This document shows, one piece after another, positions 16,932 to 24,747 of a stretch of DNA of 51,106 nt. Where the stretch lies: the NCBI GenBank assembly GCA_017548605.1, contig JAFYZT010000025.1, positions 1 through 51,106 of the forward strand, read 5' to 3'. The DNA is from Prevotella sp. (GTDB taxonomy: Bacteria > Bacteroidota > Bacteroidia > Bacteroidales > Bacteroidaceae). Position numbers and translations under genes: made by a program. Under the pieces are notes generated by a model. It was not told where the DNA came from, searched no databases, and saw nothing but the letters and a program-made list of their open reading frames with translations. Numbering within the stretch: position 1 is the first letter of the stretch; each line of letters starts with the position of its first letter.

Positions 16932-19481
16932 TTACTTCCTCCCCACTAAATTCTTAAATGCTGAGCCGAATATGACATATTGCGTGTTACCGGCGATGGT
17001 ACCCTCGTTCTGTCCCCAGAGAAAGGGCCAGTCGTCGAAATTCTCGAAGTGGTCAGGATGGCGGAAGAGCAGTCCCGGAGCCACATTGCCGGGAATGAAC
17101 GAGAAGTCGGCCCTGTTGTTGCCGTAGAACACCGCCTTAGGTCGTGCCGCTCCCACAACCGCCACGAAGGAATAGTTATGGTAGGGATGGCATCCGAAGA
17201 GCCAGTTCGCCACTCGGTAAATCTCGTTTTTCCCGATGATGTCGGGGAAATACATGTGGGCGAAGCACACCGTCGTTCCGAAGTTGAGCACCATATTGCC
17301 GCCCGCCCAGTTGCCGAGGGTGATGGGCACGCCATAGGGATTCTCCTTATCGAAACTATACACGTATTCCTTGTATTTCTCCATGTAAGGCCTCAGCTTG
17401 TTCTTATACGCCTCGTCCATATACGGGATGGCATCGAGGGCCACCGATATCGACGACGACACGCTTCTGTCAAGAGCCTGCCATATCTGCTGGTTGAAGT
17501 TGTCGGCATATTTCTTCTCGCCCGTAGCAGCATACAGCTGCAGGTTCGTAGCCATATCACCCATGCGGTTGCCACGGCGGCGACCCCTGCCCGTGGAATC
17601 ATTCTGCGCCCTTTGTGCCATCAGGTCGGTAGCCTCCTGCATGAGACGTGTCGACTGGGTGAGGGCCCTGTCGGCCAAGGCATCGTTGTACCCACGGAGT
17701 GCCCTGCTCACTGCGGCGAACATCGTGGCGGCACGGAAGTCGAGCGACGGGTCACGGGTGGTGAAAGCCCACAGGTCGTCGGGCGTACCGCTCCGCTTAC
17801 CATCCGCCGACACCTCGTAGGGCTTGAGACTCGGATCATAATGCAGACCGTCGGTGATGGAAGCCGCGTCGCCCAGGTGGTGGTAGTTGTCGAGCACCGA
17901 GTTGGAGAGCGTAGAGGCCATGTGTCCTATCTGCTCTGCCTGTGCCACGAGGTTCAGTGCTCCGTGCTCAATGAACTGCAGGATGTCGGGCACTCCGTCG
18001 GGTCGGTGCAGATCCACATACCGCTGCTGCTGGCTGACGAAGGTCTCGTCACGCTGGGGACGGAACCGCTCCCATGTCGTCACGAAGTTCTGCACCACGT
18101 TGATGTTCGACCCCGTCTCGATGTCGAAGTCGCCGGCATCGAAGAAACCGCCGATATTCAGACCAGGAATCAGTTCATACGGCTGGTATTTCGTGTCGGT
18201 GGTCGGTCCCTGTGCATGCAGGTCGAAATGGTCGCTCGGCGGTGCTTGCAGGTAACCCTCCTTGAACGGTTCGCCATGCCAGGTGCGGTAGCCCTCGTTC
18301 ACATACATGTGGTTCATGTGGATGGGAATCCACACATCCGTCGTGGCATCGGTAATCTTGTCATATACATGCTCGTCGATGAGGAAATCGTTCGTCTTCG
18401 TCTCACCATACTGGATGTAATAGACGCCGGGACGGGTGACCGACGAGAAGTCGAACTTCACATAGTTATACTTAAAGAAGGGACCCCAGGATACCACCTC
18501 TCCCCTATACGCCACCTCGGTAGTACCATCTTCGTTGATGCGGTAGAGCGCGGCGGTAGGTTTCGCCGTGTCGTTCTTGTCCAGCTCGATGACAGCCACC
18601 TTGGGCTGGTCAGGCATATAACCCACCTGCGAGAAACCGATGTTCGGCTCCCTTATCCATCCCGGTATGGCATGAGGCTCGACGGTCCATGTCACCACCT
18701 TGCCCGTCTTGCCCGTCGGCAGCACGCTGCGCAGCACGTACCATCCGTTCTGTGCCAGCATACGTCCGTCGTAGAGGCATAGCTCACTGTCGTCGGACGA
18801 CACCTTCACCATGCGCTGCGGGTCATCTGTTGCCAAGAGTGCCACATGTCCACGCTCCATGGGCAGGGGGTCGACGAAGCGGCCTGTTCCCCGGTCATCA
18901 TACGTCTTGAAGCCCTTGAACTGACGTGGTTTCTCGCTATTGGGCACCGTCACGGTCTCGCTCACAGCATAGCGCGGGAAACGGTTGAGCCGTCCGTCCA
19001 TGATGAAAGTCTTCAGCCAATATTGCGAAGGCAGGAACTCCAGGTTGAAACCCGCCTTGCCTGCCAGGGCACTGGGCACGGGCTTGTCGAGATACACCGC
19101 TATCTCCACGGCGGGTCCCTTGGCGGTGACGATGATGCGGCTGTCGAAATCGTAGTCATCGTAGCGCAGTCCCACCTCGATGGAGCCCTTTTCGCGGTCC
19201 ACCTTCCTGCTGGTCATCTTCGGCACGAGGTCCCACTGTTCGGGGGTGTTGTTCAGGCGCACTGCCCCACCCTGTATGGTTCTTACGCCATGGTGGATTA
19301 CTTCGATGCCGGAGTTTTTCTCATCGTTGAAGCCACCGTTAAAACTGTTGCTGAAGACGAGGACGTTCACCCCTTGCCGCTCGAAATATTCGAGGTCATT
19401 GAGGCGCAGGTCCTGTGCATGGGTGGTCAACGAAGGCATGATTGCCAGAAATAGGAATAATAATGCTTTTTTTACAGACAT
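16932..19481 (-). CDS. Glycoside hydrolase family 9 endoglucanase-like enzyme
   Basis: This 849-residue protein has a signal peptide (residues 1-22, ending THA). An N-terminal beta region leads to an Ig-like domain typical of theme-D GH9 enzymes (about 285-370, REPNIGFSQVGYMPDQPKVAVI ... YYIQYGETKTNDFLID). The alpha-barrel GH9 catalytic domain follows to the end. Catalytic residues are visible: D448 and D451 in FFDAGDFD, and the general acid E826 in WGQNEGTIAGN. LFGCHPYHNYSFV stands in place of the usual G-x-N-P-x-x-x-S-F motif, a variation worth noting. The enzyme should cleave beta-1,4-glucans such as cellulose, xyloglucan or mixed-linkage glucan, outside the cytoplasm. No clear C-terminal sorting tail is present. 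Confidence 0.88.
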   Translation of the reverse strand: MSVKKALLFLFLAIMPSLTTHAQDLRLNDLEYFERQGVNVLVFSNSFNGGFNDEKNSGIEVIHHGVRTIQGGAVRLNNTPEQWDLVPKMTSRKVDREKGSIEVGLRYDDYDFDSRIIVTAKGPAVEIAVYLDKPVPSALAGKAGFNLEFLPSQYWLKTFIMDGRLNRFPRYAVSETVTVPNSEKPRQFKGFKTYDDRGTGRFVDPLPMERGHVALLATDDPQRMVKVSSDDSELCLYDGRMLAQNGWYVLRSVLPTGKTGKVVTWTVEPHAIPGWIREPNIGFSQVGYMPDQPKVAVIELDKNDTAKPTAALYRINEDGTTEVAYRGEVVSWGPFFKYNYVKFDFSSVTRPGVYYIQYGETKTNDFLIDEHVYDKITDATTDVWIPIHMNHMYVNEGYRTWHGEPFKEGYLQAPPSDHFDLHAQGPTTDTKYQPYELIPGLNIGGFFDAGDFDIETGSNINVVQNFVTTWERFRPQRDETFVSQQQRYVDLHRPDGVPDILQFIEHGALNLVAQAEQIGHMASTLSNSVLDNYHHLGDAASITDGLHYDPSLKPYEVSADGKRSGTPDDLWAFTTRDPSLDFRAATMFAAVSRALRGYNDALADRALTQSTRLMQEATDLMAQRAQNDSTGRGRRRGNRMGDMATNLQLYAATGEKKYADNFNQQIWQALDRSVSSSISVALDAIPYMDEAYKNKLRPYMEKYKEYVYSFDKENPYGVPITLGNWAGGNMVLNFGTTVCFAHMYFPDIIGKNEIYRVANWLFGCHPYHNYSFVAVVGAARPKAVFYGNNRADFSFIPGNVAPGLLFRHPDHFENFDDWPFLWGQNEGTIAGNTQYVIFGSAFKNLVGRK

Positions 19482-19531
19482 AGTTCAGTTATTTAGTAAA
19501 GAGTGTAATAATTTGCAAGTGTAATCTTCTG

Positions 19532-19539
19532 CAAAGATA
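19532..19539 (-). promoter_or_regulatory. Proximal -7 box of the GH9 gene
   Basis: The minus strand reads TATCTTTG, matching TAnnTTTG, about 50 nt before the ATG. No good -33 element was seen. Confidence 0.45.
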
Positions 19540-19584
19540 AAGTTTATTTCTCAATTATCCATCTTTTTAGGTATCAATCATCAC

Positions 19585-19592
19585 TATATTTG
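19585..19592 (+). promoter_or_regulatory. Plus-strand -7-like box next to the hairpin
   Basis: TATATTTG matches TAnnTTTG. A transcript from it would begin almost exactly at the base of the hairpin at 19597-19632. No clear -33 element precedes it. Confidence 0.35.
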
Positions 19593-19596
19593 TCGC

Positions 19597-19632
19597 ATTA
19601 GGGGGCATCCTCCCGGATGCCCCCATACTAAT
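19597..19632. ncRNA. Strong hairpin in the GH9/hsdM divergent region (attenuator or small RNA candidate)
   Basis: A perfect 10-bp GC-rich stem (GGGGGCATCC at 19601-19610, GGATGCCCCC at 19615-19624) has a 4-nt loop, and ATTA/TAAT can extend it. Neither side has a U-tract, so it is not a standard terminator. It lies between the consensus minus-strand promoter at 19721-19751 and the GH9 gene, and 4 nt after a plus-strand -7-like box. Confidence 0.5.
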
Positions 19633-19657
19633 GATACAAAAACATTATGAATTTTAT

Positions 19658-19699
19658 TTAGCGAACAAGTGTTTCTATGAGTTCACGAATGGAATGCAT
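19658..19699 (-). CDS. 13-codon leader-peptide candidate upstream of the GH9 gene
   Basis: The minus strand encodes MHSIRELIETLVR followed by TAA. It starts about 15 nt after the expected transcription start of the promoter at 19721-19751 and ends about 25 nt before the hairpin. Position and size suit an attenuator leader peptide, but nothing in the sequence proves translation. Confidence 0.3.
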   Translation of the reverse strand: MHSIRELIETLVR

Positions 19700-19720
19700 T
19701 GATGCTTTAAAAATCCGATG

Positions 19721-19751
19721 CAAAGGTAATTATCCCTCCATACTCGTGCAA
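19721..19751 (-). promoter_or_regulatory. Consensus minus-strand promoter upstream of the leader and GH9 gene
   Basis: The minus strand reads TTG (19751-19749), 20 nt, then TACCTTTG (19728-19721), which fits the Bacteroidetes -33/-7 arrangement. Transcription would run leftward through the 13-codon ORF and the hairpin toward the GH9 gene. Confidence 0.6.
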
Positions 19752-19875
19752 TACCCAAAAATAATGAAATCGAGGAATACCTATTATTGATGAGGATGTG
19801 CCGACAATTAGGCAACAGTTTCAAGGCCAATGAAAAATAATCAGACGAACAGGTAGATTTGTCATGGAGTTTTTG

Positions 19876-19883
19876 TAATTTTG
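19876..19883 (+). promoter_or_regulatory. -7 box of the type I restriction-modification operon
   Basis: TAATTTTG matches TAnnTTTG, 44 nt before the hsdM ATG. The nearest upstream TTTG (19858-19861) is only 14 nt away, closer than usual. Confidence 0.45.
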
Positions 19884-19927
19884 TAGCCTACACTTGAATT
19901 ATCTCAAACGTAAACCTATCAGAATAG

Positions 19928-21505
19928 ATGGCTAAGAAAGCGAAAGTGATTAAAGAAAAATCCCTTGAAGACAAGATATGGGATTCAGCTAATAAACTAC
20001 GAGGAAATCTGACCGCCTCGGAATATCAGAATGTGGTTCTTGGACTGATATTCCTGAAATATATTTCCGACTGTTTTGACAAACGCTATCAAGAACTGGT
20101 AAATGAGGGCGACGGCTTCGAAGAAGACCGCGACGAATACACCGCCGAACATGTTTTCTGGGTGCCGCAGGATGCCCGGTGGAAGAACATTGCCGACATG
20201 GCGCACGACCCGAAAATCGGTTTGGTCATCGACCATGCCCTCGAAGAGATAGAGAAAGAGAACCCCCGACTGAAGAATGTGCTGCCGCGCAACTATGCCC
20301 GTCCGGAGATAGACAAAATCCGTTTGGGCGAGGTGGTGGAGATATTCAACAATGTCAACATGTTCTCGCAAGGTGAGGGCATCGACCTCTTCGGTCGCGT
20401 CTATGAATACTGCCTGTTGAAGTTCTCCACCGAAACACAGCAGTCGGGTGGTGAATTCTACACGCCTTCCTGCCTGGTGCGCACCATCGTCGAGGTGCTG
20501 CAACCCTTCCAAGGCCGTGTCTATGACCCTGCCTGTGGTTCGGGTGGCATGTTCGTGCAGAGTGCGAAGTTCGTACAGCAGCACCAAGGAAACCTCCGCA
20601 ATGTTACCATCTACGGACAGGAGTTTAACGCCAACACATGGAAGATGGCGCAGATGAACCTCGCCATCCGTGGTATCGATGCCAACCTCGGCGACTCATG
20701 GGGCGACTCCTTCGGCGACGACAAGCACAAACTGGAGAAGTTCGACTTTATCATGGCTAACCCTCCCTTCAACATGAAGGAATGGGGCGCCTCACGCCTT
20801 GCTGATGATGTTCGTTGGAAATATGGTCTTCCCCCAGAGAACAACGCCAACTTCGCTTGGATGCAGCACATGATTCATCACCTATCTCCCAAAGGACGTC
20901 TCGGGCTTGTGCTTGCCAACGGTTCTTTGAGTTCACAGACAGGTGGAGAAGGAGAAATCAGGAAGCGGATTATTGAGGCCGACCTCGTGGAGGGTGTCAT
21001 CGCCATGCCCAACCAGTTGTTCTATAACGTGGCTATTCCCGTCTGCTTGTGGTTCATCAACCGTCATAAGAAAAACCCCGGCAAGGTGCTCTTCATCGAC
21101 GCACGAAACATGGGTATGATGGTGGATAGGACTCATCGCGAACTGTCCGACGACCTTACCCGATACGACTTTGTCAAGAAAGAAGACAAGCCGTGGGCAA
21201 AACTCCCCGCCGAAGAGTGCGACATCCAAAAGATTGCCGCTAGTTTCCGTGCCTATGAGAGCGGCAGCTTGGAAGACGTAAAAGGCTTCTGTGCCGTGAA
21301 GACCATTGAGGAAATTGCCAAACAAGACTATATCCTCACCCCTGGCCGGTATGTGGGCATCGCTGAGGCGGAAGACGACGGCATACCCTTCGAGGAAAAA
21401 ATGAAAGCCCTCACCACTGAACTCAGCGACCTCTTTGCAGAGAGCCATCGTTTGGAAGACGAAATCAAAAAGCATTTAGGCAGTATTGGATTTGAATTGA
21501 AGTAG
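19928..21505 (+). CDS. hsdM: Type I restriction-modification DNA methyltransferase subunit
   Basis: This 525-residue protein is the N6-adenine methyltransferase subunit. The N-terminal helical domain (about 1-150, EDKIWDSANKLRGNLTASEY) precedes the Rossmann methyltransferase fold. The AdoMet motif is D200-PACGSGGMF and the catalytic motif is N278-PPF in FIMANPPFN. The C-terminal part (YILTPGRYVGIAE, then a coiled region) matches HsdM proteins that dock onto HsdS. With HsdS it methylates host DNA; with HsdR it forms the restriction complex. It starts the plus-strand operon and is followed after 2 nt by the RhuM-Doc gene. Confidence 0.96.
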   Translation: MAKKAKVIKEKSLEDKIWDSANKLRGNLTASEYQNVVLGLIFLKYISDCFDKRYQELVNEGDGFEEDRDEYTAEHVFWVPQDARWKNIADMAHDPKIGLVIDHALEEIEKENPRLKNVLPRNYARPEIDKIRLGEVVEIFNNVNMFSQGEGIDLFGRVYEYCLLKFSTETQQSGGEFYTPSCLVRTIVEVLQPFQGRVYDPACGSGGMFVQSAKFVQQHQGNLRNVTIYGQEFNANTWKMAQMNLAIRGIDANLGDSWGDSFGDDKHKLEKFDFIMANPPFNMKEWGASRLADDVRWKYGLPPENNANFAWMQHMIHHLSPKGRLGLVLANGSLSSQTGGEGEIRKRIIEADLVEGVIAMPNQLFYNVAIPVCLWFINRHKKNPGKVLFIDARNMGMMVDRTHRELSDDLTRYDFVKKEDKPWAKLPAEECDIQKIAASFRAYESGSLEDVKGFCAVKTIEEIAKQDYILTPGRYVGIAEAEDDGIPFEEKMKALTTELSDLFAESHRLEDEIKKHLGSIGFELK

Positions 21506-21507
21506 TT

Positions 21508-22503
21508 ATGGAAGAGAGAAAAATCATAATATATCAGACAGAAGACGGGCAGACCCAGATTGATGTCCGTCTGGAGAATGAAACAGTTTGGCTGACACAA
21601 GCGCAGATGGCCGAGTTGTTTCAAAAGGACAGAACCGTCATCACGCGCCATATCAACAATGTTTTCAAAGAGGGAGAACTTGATAGGGAACAGGTAAGTG
21701 CAAAATTTGCACATACCACTCGACATGGTGCTATTGAAGGAAAACTTCAAGTACAAGAGACCATTCTTTATAACCTCGACATCATCATCTCAGTCGGTTA
21801 CCGCGTTAAAAGCAAACGTGGCACAGCATTCCGCATCTGGGCAAGAAAAGTGTTGAAGGAATACCTTGTAAAAGGCTATGCCGTCAATGAACGCATCCGT
21901 AAGGAACAGATTGGTGAGTTGCGCCAGTTGGTGGGTATGCTGGGGCGCACCATCCAGAGCCAGCCAGTGCTATCTAATGACGAAACGAATGCTTTGTTCG
22001 AGGTGGTGACAAACTACACTTACGCCCTCGACACGCTCGACAATTACGACTATGAGCGACTGACCATTGACAAGACAACAACAGAAGAACCATTCCATGC
22101 TACCTACGAGAATGCAATGGAAGCCATCAATGGCCTGCGTGAGAAATTTGGTGGTTCAGCACTCTTTGGTAACGAGAAGGACGACTCCTTCAAGAGCAGC
22201 ATCGGCCAGATTTACCAGACCTTTGGAGGCGAAGAACTCTATCCCAGTGTTGAGGAAAAGGCTGCCATGTTGCTCTATCTCGTCACGAAAAACCATTCGT
22301 TCAGCGATGGCAACAAGCGCATTGCCGCAACACTGTTCCTTTGGTTTCTCAACAACAACCGGATTCTCTATCGTCTTGACGGATCAAAGCGCATAGCTGA
22401 TAATACTTTGGTGGCTTTGACACTAATGATTGCTGAAAGCCGCACAGAAGAAAAAGATGTGATGGTAAAGGTTGTCGTGAATCTGATTAATCAAAGGAAT
22501 TAG
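21508..22503 (+). CDS. RhuM-family protein with C-terminal Fic/Doc domain
   Basis: This 331-residue fusion lies 2 nt after hsdM. Residues 1 to about 130 match the RhuM family (IYQTEDGQTQIDVRLENETV, VWLTQAQMAELFQKDRTVIT, ILYNLDIIISVGYRVKSKRG), which carries a DNA-binding-like helix-turn-helix region. Residues about 160-331 form a Fic/Doc fold with the active-site motif HSFSDGNKR (263-271). NKR instead of NGR resembles Doc, which phosphorylates EF-Tu, rather than canonical AMPylating Fic proteins. No separate antitoxin gene is adjacent. RhuM-Fic genes are often embedded in type I loci; the role is unproven but toxin or back-up defence is plausible. Confidence 0.85.
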   Translation: MEERKIIIYQTEDGQTQIDVRLENETVWLTQAQMAELFQKDRTVITRHINNVFKEGELDREQVSAKFAHTTRHGAIEGKLQVQETILYNLDIIISVGYRVKSKRGTAFRIWARKVLKEYLVKGYAVNERIRKEQIGELRQLVGMLGRTIQSQPVLSNDETNALFEVVTNYTYALDTLDNYDYERLTIDKTTTEEPFHATYENAMEAINGLREKFGGSALFGNEKDDSFKSSIGQIYQTFGGEELYPSVEEKAAMLLYLVTKNHSFSDGNKRIAATLFLWFLNNNRILYRLDGSKRIADNTLVALTLMIAESRTEEKDVMVKVVVNLINQRN

Positions 22504-22506
22504 TTT

Positions 22507-22785
22507 ATGGAAGAGTATATTACGGTTAAGAATATTACATTACTAGTTAGTGTGTTAACACTATTGGTGGCTATTGCAACATACTGCGTCACCCAAAAAA
22601 CGTATCGCTATACAAAAAAACGAGACAAGTTGCAACGAGAAGAACTTATTAGGAGAAAGGAAGCTCAATTAAAGGCGATGGAAGATACGTCAAGATTTGG
22701 CATGTCTCACACCGATGCAGGTAGTATTAGGGTAAATATTTCAGCCTTGAGAGCAGAGATTGAACAACTTAAGGAATCGTTATAA
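22507..22785 (+). CDS. Small membrane-anchored coiled-coil protein of unknown function
   Basis: This 92-residue protein has one N-terminal membrane segment (about residues 9-28, ITLLVSVLTLLVAIATYCV), then a charged helical region (about 35-62) and a terminal heptad-like helix ending IEQLKESL. I do not recognise a family. It sits 3 nt after the RhuM-Doc gene and 2 nt before hsdS, so it is surely cotranscribed. Its base composition is AT-rich like hsdS and unlike hsdM and hsdR. It could be a membrane effector or anchor for the locus, but that is only positional inference. Confidence 0.7.
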   Translation: MEEYITVKNITLLVSVLTLLVAIATYCVTQKTYRYTKKRDKLQREELIRRKEAQLKAMEDTSRFGMSHTDAGSIRVNISALRAEIEQLKESL

Positions 22786-22787
22786 GC

Positions 22788-24014
22788 ATGCAAGAATATA
22801 ATACATATACATTGGATGAACTATCTAAAGGAAAGGGTTCTTATGGAATTGCTGCCTCTGCCGTTCCTTATAATCCTGCTTTACATACATATCTTAGAAT
22901 CACAGATATTAAAGACGATGGTACTTTGAATAAAGCAGGGTTAATGTCTGTTAATGATGGAAAAGCAGAAGAATATCTTTTAAAACCCAATGACATCGTT
23001 TTTGCTCGTACAGGTAATAGTACGGGGCGTGCATATTTTTATGATGGTTCTGACGGCGAACTGGTCTATGCTGGGTTTCTTATAAAATTTTCATTGGATG
23101 AAGGAAAAGTAAATCCAAGACTATTAAAATATTATACCCATTCAAAACATTATTATGATTGGGTTAATTCTTTTGATACTGGTGGAACACGTGGAAATAT
23201 AAATGCTAAAACCTATGGTAGCATGCCTATTATATTGCCTTTAAGGCCTATACAAGACAGAATTGTTGAAATCCTCAAATCCCTCGATGACAAAATCGAA
23301 ATCAATAAACGCATCAATGACAATTTCGAGCAGCAGGCACAGGCTTTGTTTAAATCGTGGTTTGTGGACTTTGAACCATTCAAAGACGGAGAATTTGTCG
23401 AATCAGAATTGGGAAGGATACCAAAGGGGTGGAAAGTGGGAACTCTGAATGATGTTGCAGAATTGAGGAAGCCGTCTATTAGGCCACAAGATAAAATCTT
23501 TTATACTCATTATAGTATTCCTGCTTTTGATAATAGTAAGAAGCCATCAGCTGATGAAGGCTCTACAATAAAGAGCAACAAGTTCGGAATTAGTGATGGT
23601 GCGGTATTATTGTCAAAACTCAATCCATCAACAAAACGAATTTGGTACACGGGTATTGTGCCCAATAATTCTGTTTCATCTACGGAATTTCTACCTTTCT
23701 ATTCAAAAAATCAAAAGTTTACTCCATTTCTTTATTGTTATTTGAATTATAATAGAAATTATAATGAAATAGCAAATGGAGCAAAGGGCACTACAAATAG
23801 TCATCAAAGAATCGATGCTAATTCTATATTAAATCGGAATTTAGCAATTTCTGAAGAAGCAATTGACGAATTTTGCGATTGCTGTCAAAGCTTTATGAAT
23901 TTGATACTTGCAGCCAATCAAGAATCCCTCCGCCTTGCCCAAATCCGTGACACCCTTCTTCCAAAACTTATGTCTGGCGAATTGAAAATAAATGATGTAG
24001 AAAAGAACCTATGA
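22788..24014 (+). CDS. hsdS: Type I restriction-modification specificity subunit
   Basis: This 408-residue protein has the two-half layout of HsdS. A first target-recognition domain spans about 1-155, followed by a conserved helix (PIQDRIVEILKSLDDKIEIN ... ALFKSWFVDFEPF, about 160-205). A second target-recognition domain begins at GRIPKGWKVGTLNDVAELRK (about 212-355), and a last helix ends LAQIRDTLLPKLMSGELKI. It sets the bipartite DNA sequence recognised by the complex. The gene is clearly more AT-rich than hsdM and hsdR, as expected for frequently exchanged specificity domains. No second hsdS, invertase or inverted repeats were seen. Its stop overlaps the next start by 4 nt. Confidence 0.93.
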   Translation: MQEYNTYTLDELSKGKGSYGIAASAVPYNPALHTYLRITDIKDDGTLNKAGLMSVNDGKAEEYLLKPNDIVFARTGNSTGRAYFYDGSDGELVYAGFLIKFSLDEGKVNPRLLKYYTHSKHYYDWVNSFDTGGTRGNINAKTYGSMPIILPLRPIQDRIVEILKSLDDKIEINKRINDNFEQQAQALFKSWFVDFEPFKDGEFVESELGRIPKGWKVGTLNDVAELRKPSIRPQDKIFYTHYSIPAFDNSKKPSADEGSTIKSNKFGISDGAVLLSKLNPSTKRIWYTGIVPNNSVSSTEFLPFYSKNQKFTPFLYCYLNYNRNYNEIANGAKGTTNSHQRIDANSILNRNLAISEEAIDEFCDCCQSFMNLILAANQESLRLAQIRDTLLPKLMSGELKINDVEKNL

Positions 24015-24691
24015 ACAACGACAATAAAGGCCAACCTGCGCCACAGCAGATTACTTTTCTCCCTCAACATGGGCATTACAGGAACTTGAGGGTGTATCAG
24101 GTGACGGAGATTATCTACGACATCACATTCTATTTCGCACATCATTACCTCAGCAAGGGCGACCGCACGGTTGACCAGATGGTGCAATCAGCACGTTCAG
24201 GAAAGCAAAATATCGCTGAGGGAAACCAAGCCGCCGCCACTTCAGGTGAGACGGAAATAAAACTGACGAATGTGGCCAAAGCCAGTTTGGAAGAACTGCT
24301 CGACGACTATGAGGACTATCTGCGGGTACGCCATCTGCCACAATGGAACAACCAACACCCTCGTTACGAGAAGATGCGAGCTTATGCACGAAGTGAGAAA
24401 ATCAAACAGGAATATGCCCAAAAGATACAACTCATGAATGATGAGGAAATTGCTAACTTGTGCATTACCCTTATCCACCAGGCCATCTACATGCTATATA
24501 AGTTGCTGGTGACCATGCAGGACCGCTTTGTGAGAGAAGGAGGCATTAAGGAGCGGATGTATCAAAGCAGAGTGAGTTATCGGAAGAATCAGAGTAATCA
24601 GAGTGATCAGAGTGATCAGAATAATCAGAGTAATCAGAATAATCAGAGTAATCAGAATAATCAGAGTAATCGGAATAATCAGAAGAGTTAG
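24011..24691 (+). CDS. Four-helix-bundle protein with repetitive S/N/Q tail
   Basis: This 226-residue protein starts inside the hsdS stop (ATGA overlap). Residues about 18-185 match the S23/IVS-type four-helix-bundle family, with YRNLRVYQVTEIIYDITFYF, SARSGKQNIAEGNQA and LEELLDDYEDYLR. The C-terminal 35 residues are low complexity (NQS, DQS and NQN triplets) encoded by 9-bp tandem repeats. The biochemical role of the family is unknown; members in restriction loci may support complex assembly, which is inference. Because the repeat unit is 9 bp, whole-unit slippage would change only tail length. Confidence 0.82.
   Translation: MNNDNKGQPAPQQITFLPQHGHYRNLRVYQVTEIIYDITFYFAHHYLSKGDRTVDQMVQSARSGKQNIAEGNQAAATSGETEIKLTNVAKASLEELLDDYEDYLRVRHLPQWNNQHPRYEKMRAYARSEKIKQEYAQKIQLMNDEEIANLCITLIHQAIYMLYKLLVTMQDRFVREGGIKERMYQSRVSYRKNQSNQSDQSDQNNQSNQNNQSNQNNQSNRNNQKS
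24587..24685 (+). repeat. Eleven 9-bp tandem repeats (AATCAGAGT-type)
   Basis: The array has eleven 9-bp units, AATCAGAGT with variants starting GAT or ending AAT, translated as NQS, DQS and NQN. It ends 6 nt before the stop codon. Degenerate AGAATTGGA and AGAATCAGA units continue to about 24740, up to the hsdR start. Confidence 0.92.
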
Positions 24692-24747
24692 AAGAATTGG
24701 AGCTGTTAGAAGAATTGGAATAATTAAAAGAATCAGAAGAAGGCATT

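Larger units (their letters stand above)
19482..19927. other. Divergent intergenic region between the GH9 gene and hsdM
   Basis: This 446-bp AT-rich region has two minus-strand promoter boxes, a short leader-peptide candidate, a strong hairpin, a plus-strand -7-like box at 19585, and the hsdM -7 box at 19876. No longer gene is visible in it. Confidence 0.7.

Noticed and set aside
16980-18782. 600-codon open frame opposite the GH9 gene
   Set aside because: Antisense shadow of a gene with intact catalytic motifs; the translation resembles no protein family.
19597-19632. Intrinsic terminator
   Set aside because: The stem is strong but neither strand has a U-tract after it, and it lies upstream of, not after, the flanking genes. 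Listed instead as a structured-RNA candidate.
19482-19927. Attachment site or transposon end near the restriction locus
   Set aside because: No integrase, target duplication or tRNA is present; the sequence is better explained as promoters and a hairpin.
22788-24014. Phase-variable inverting hsdS system
   Set aside because: Only one hsdS gene, no recombinase gene and no inverted repeats around the target domains were seen.
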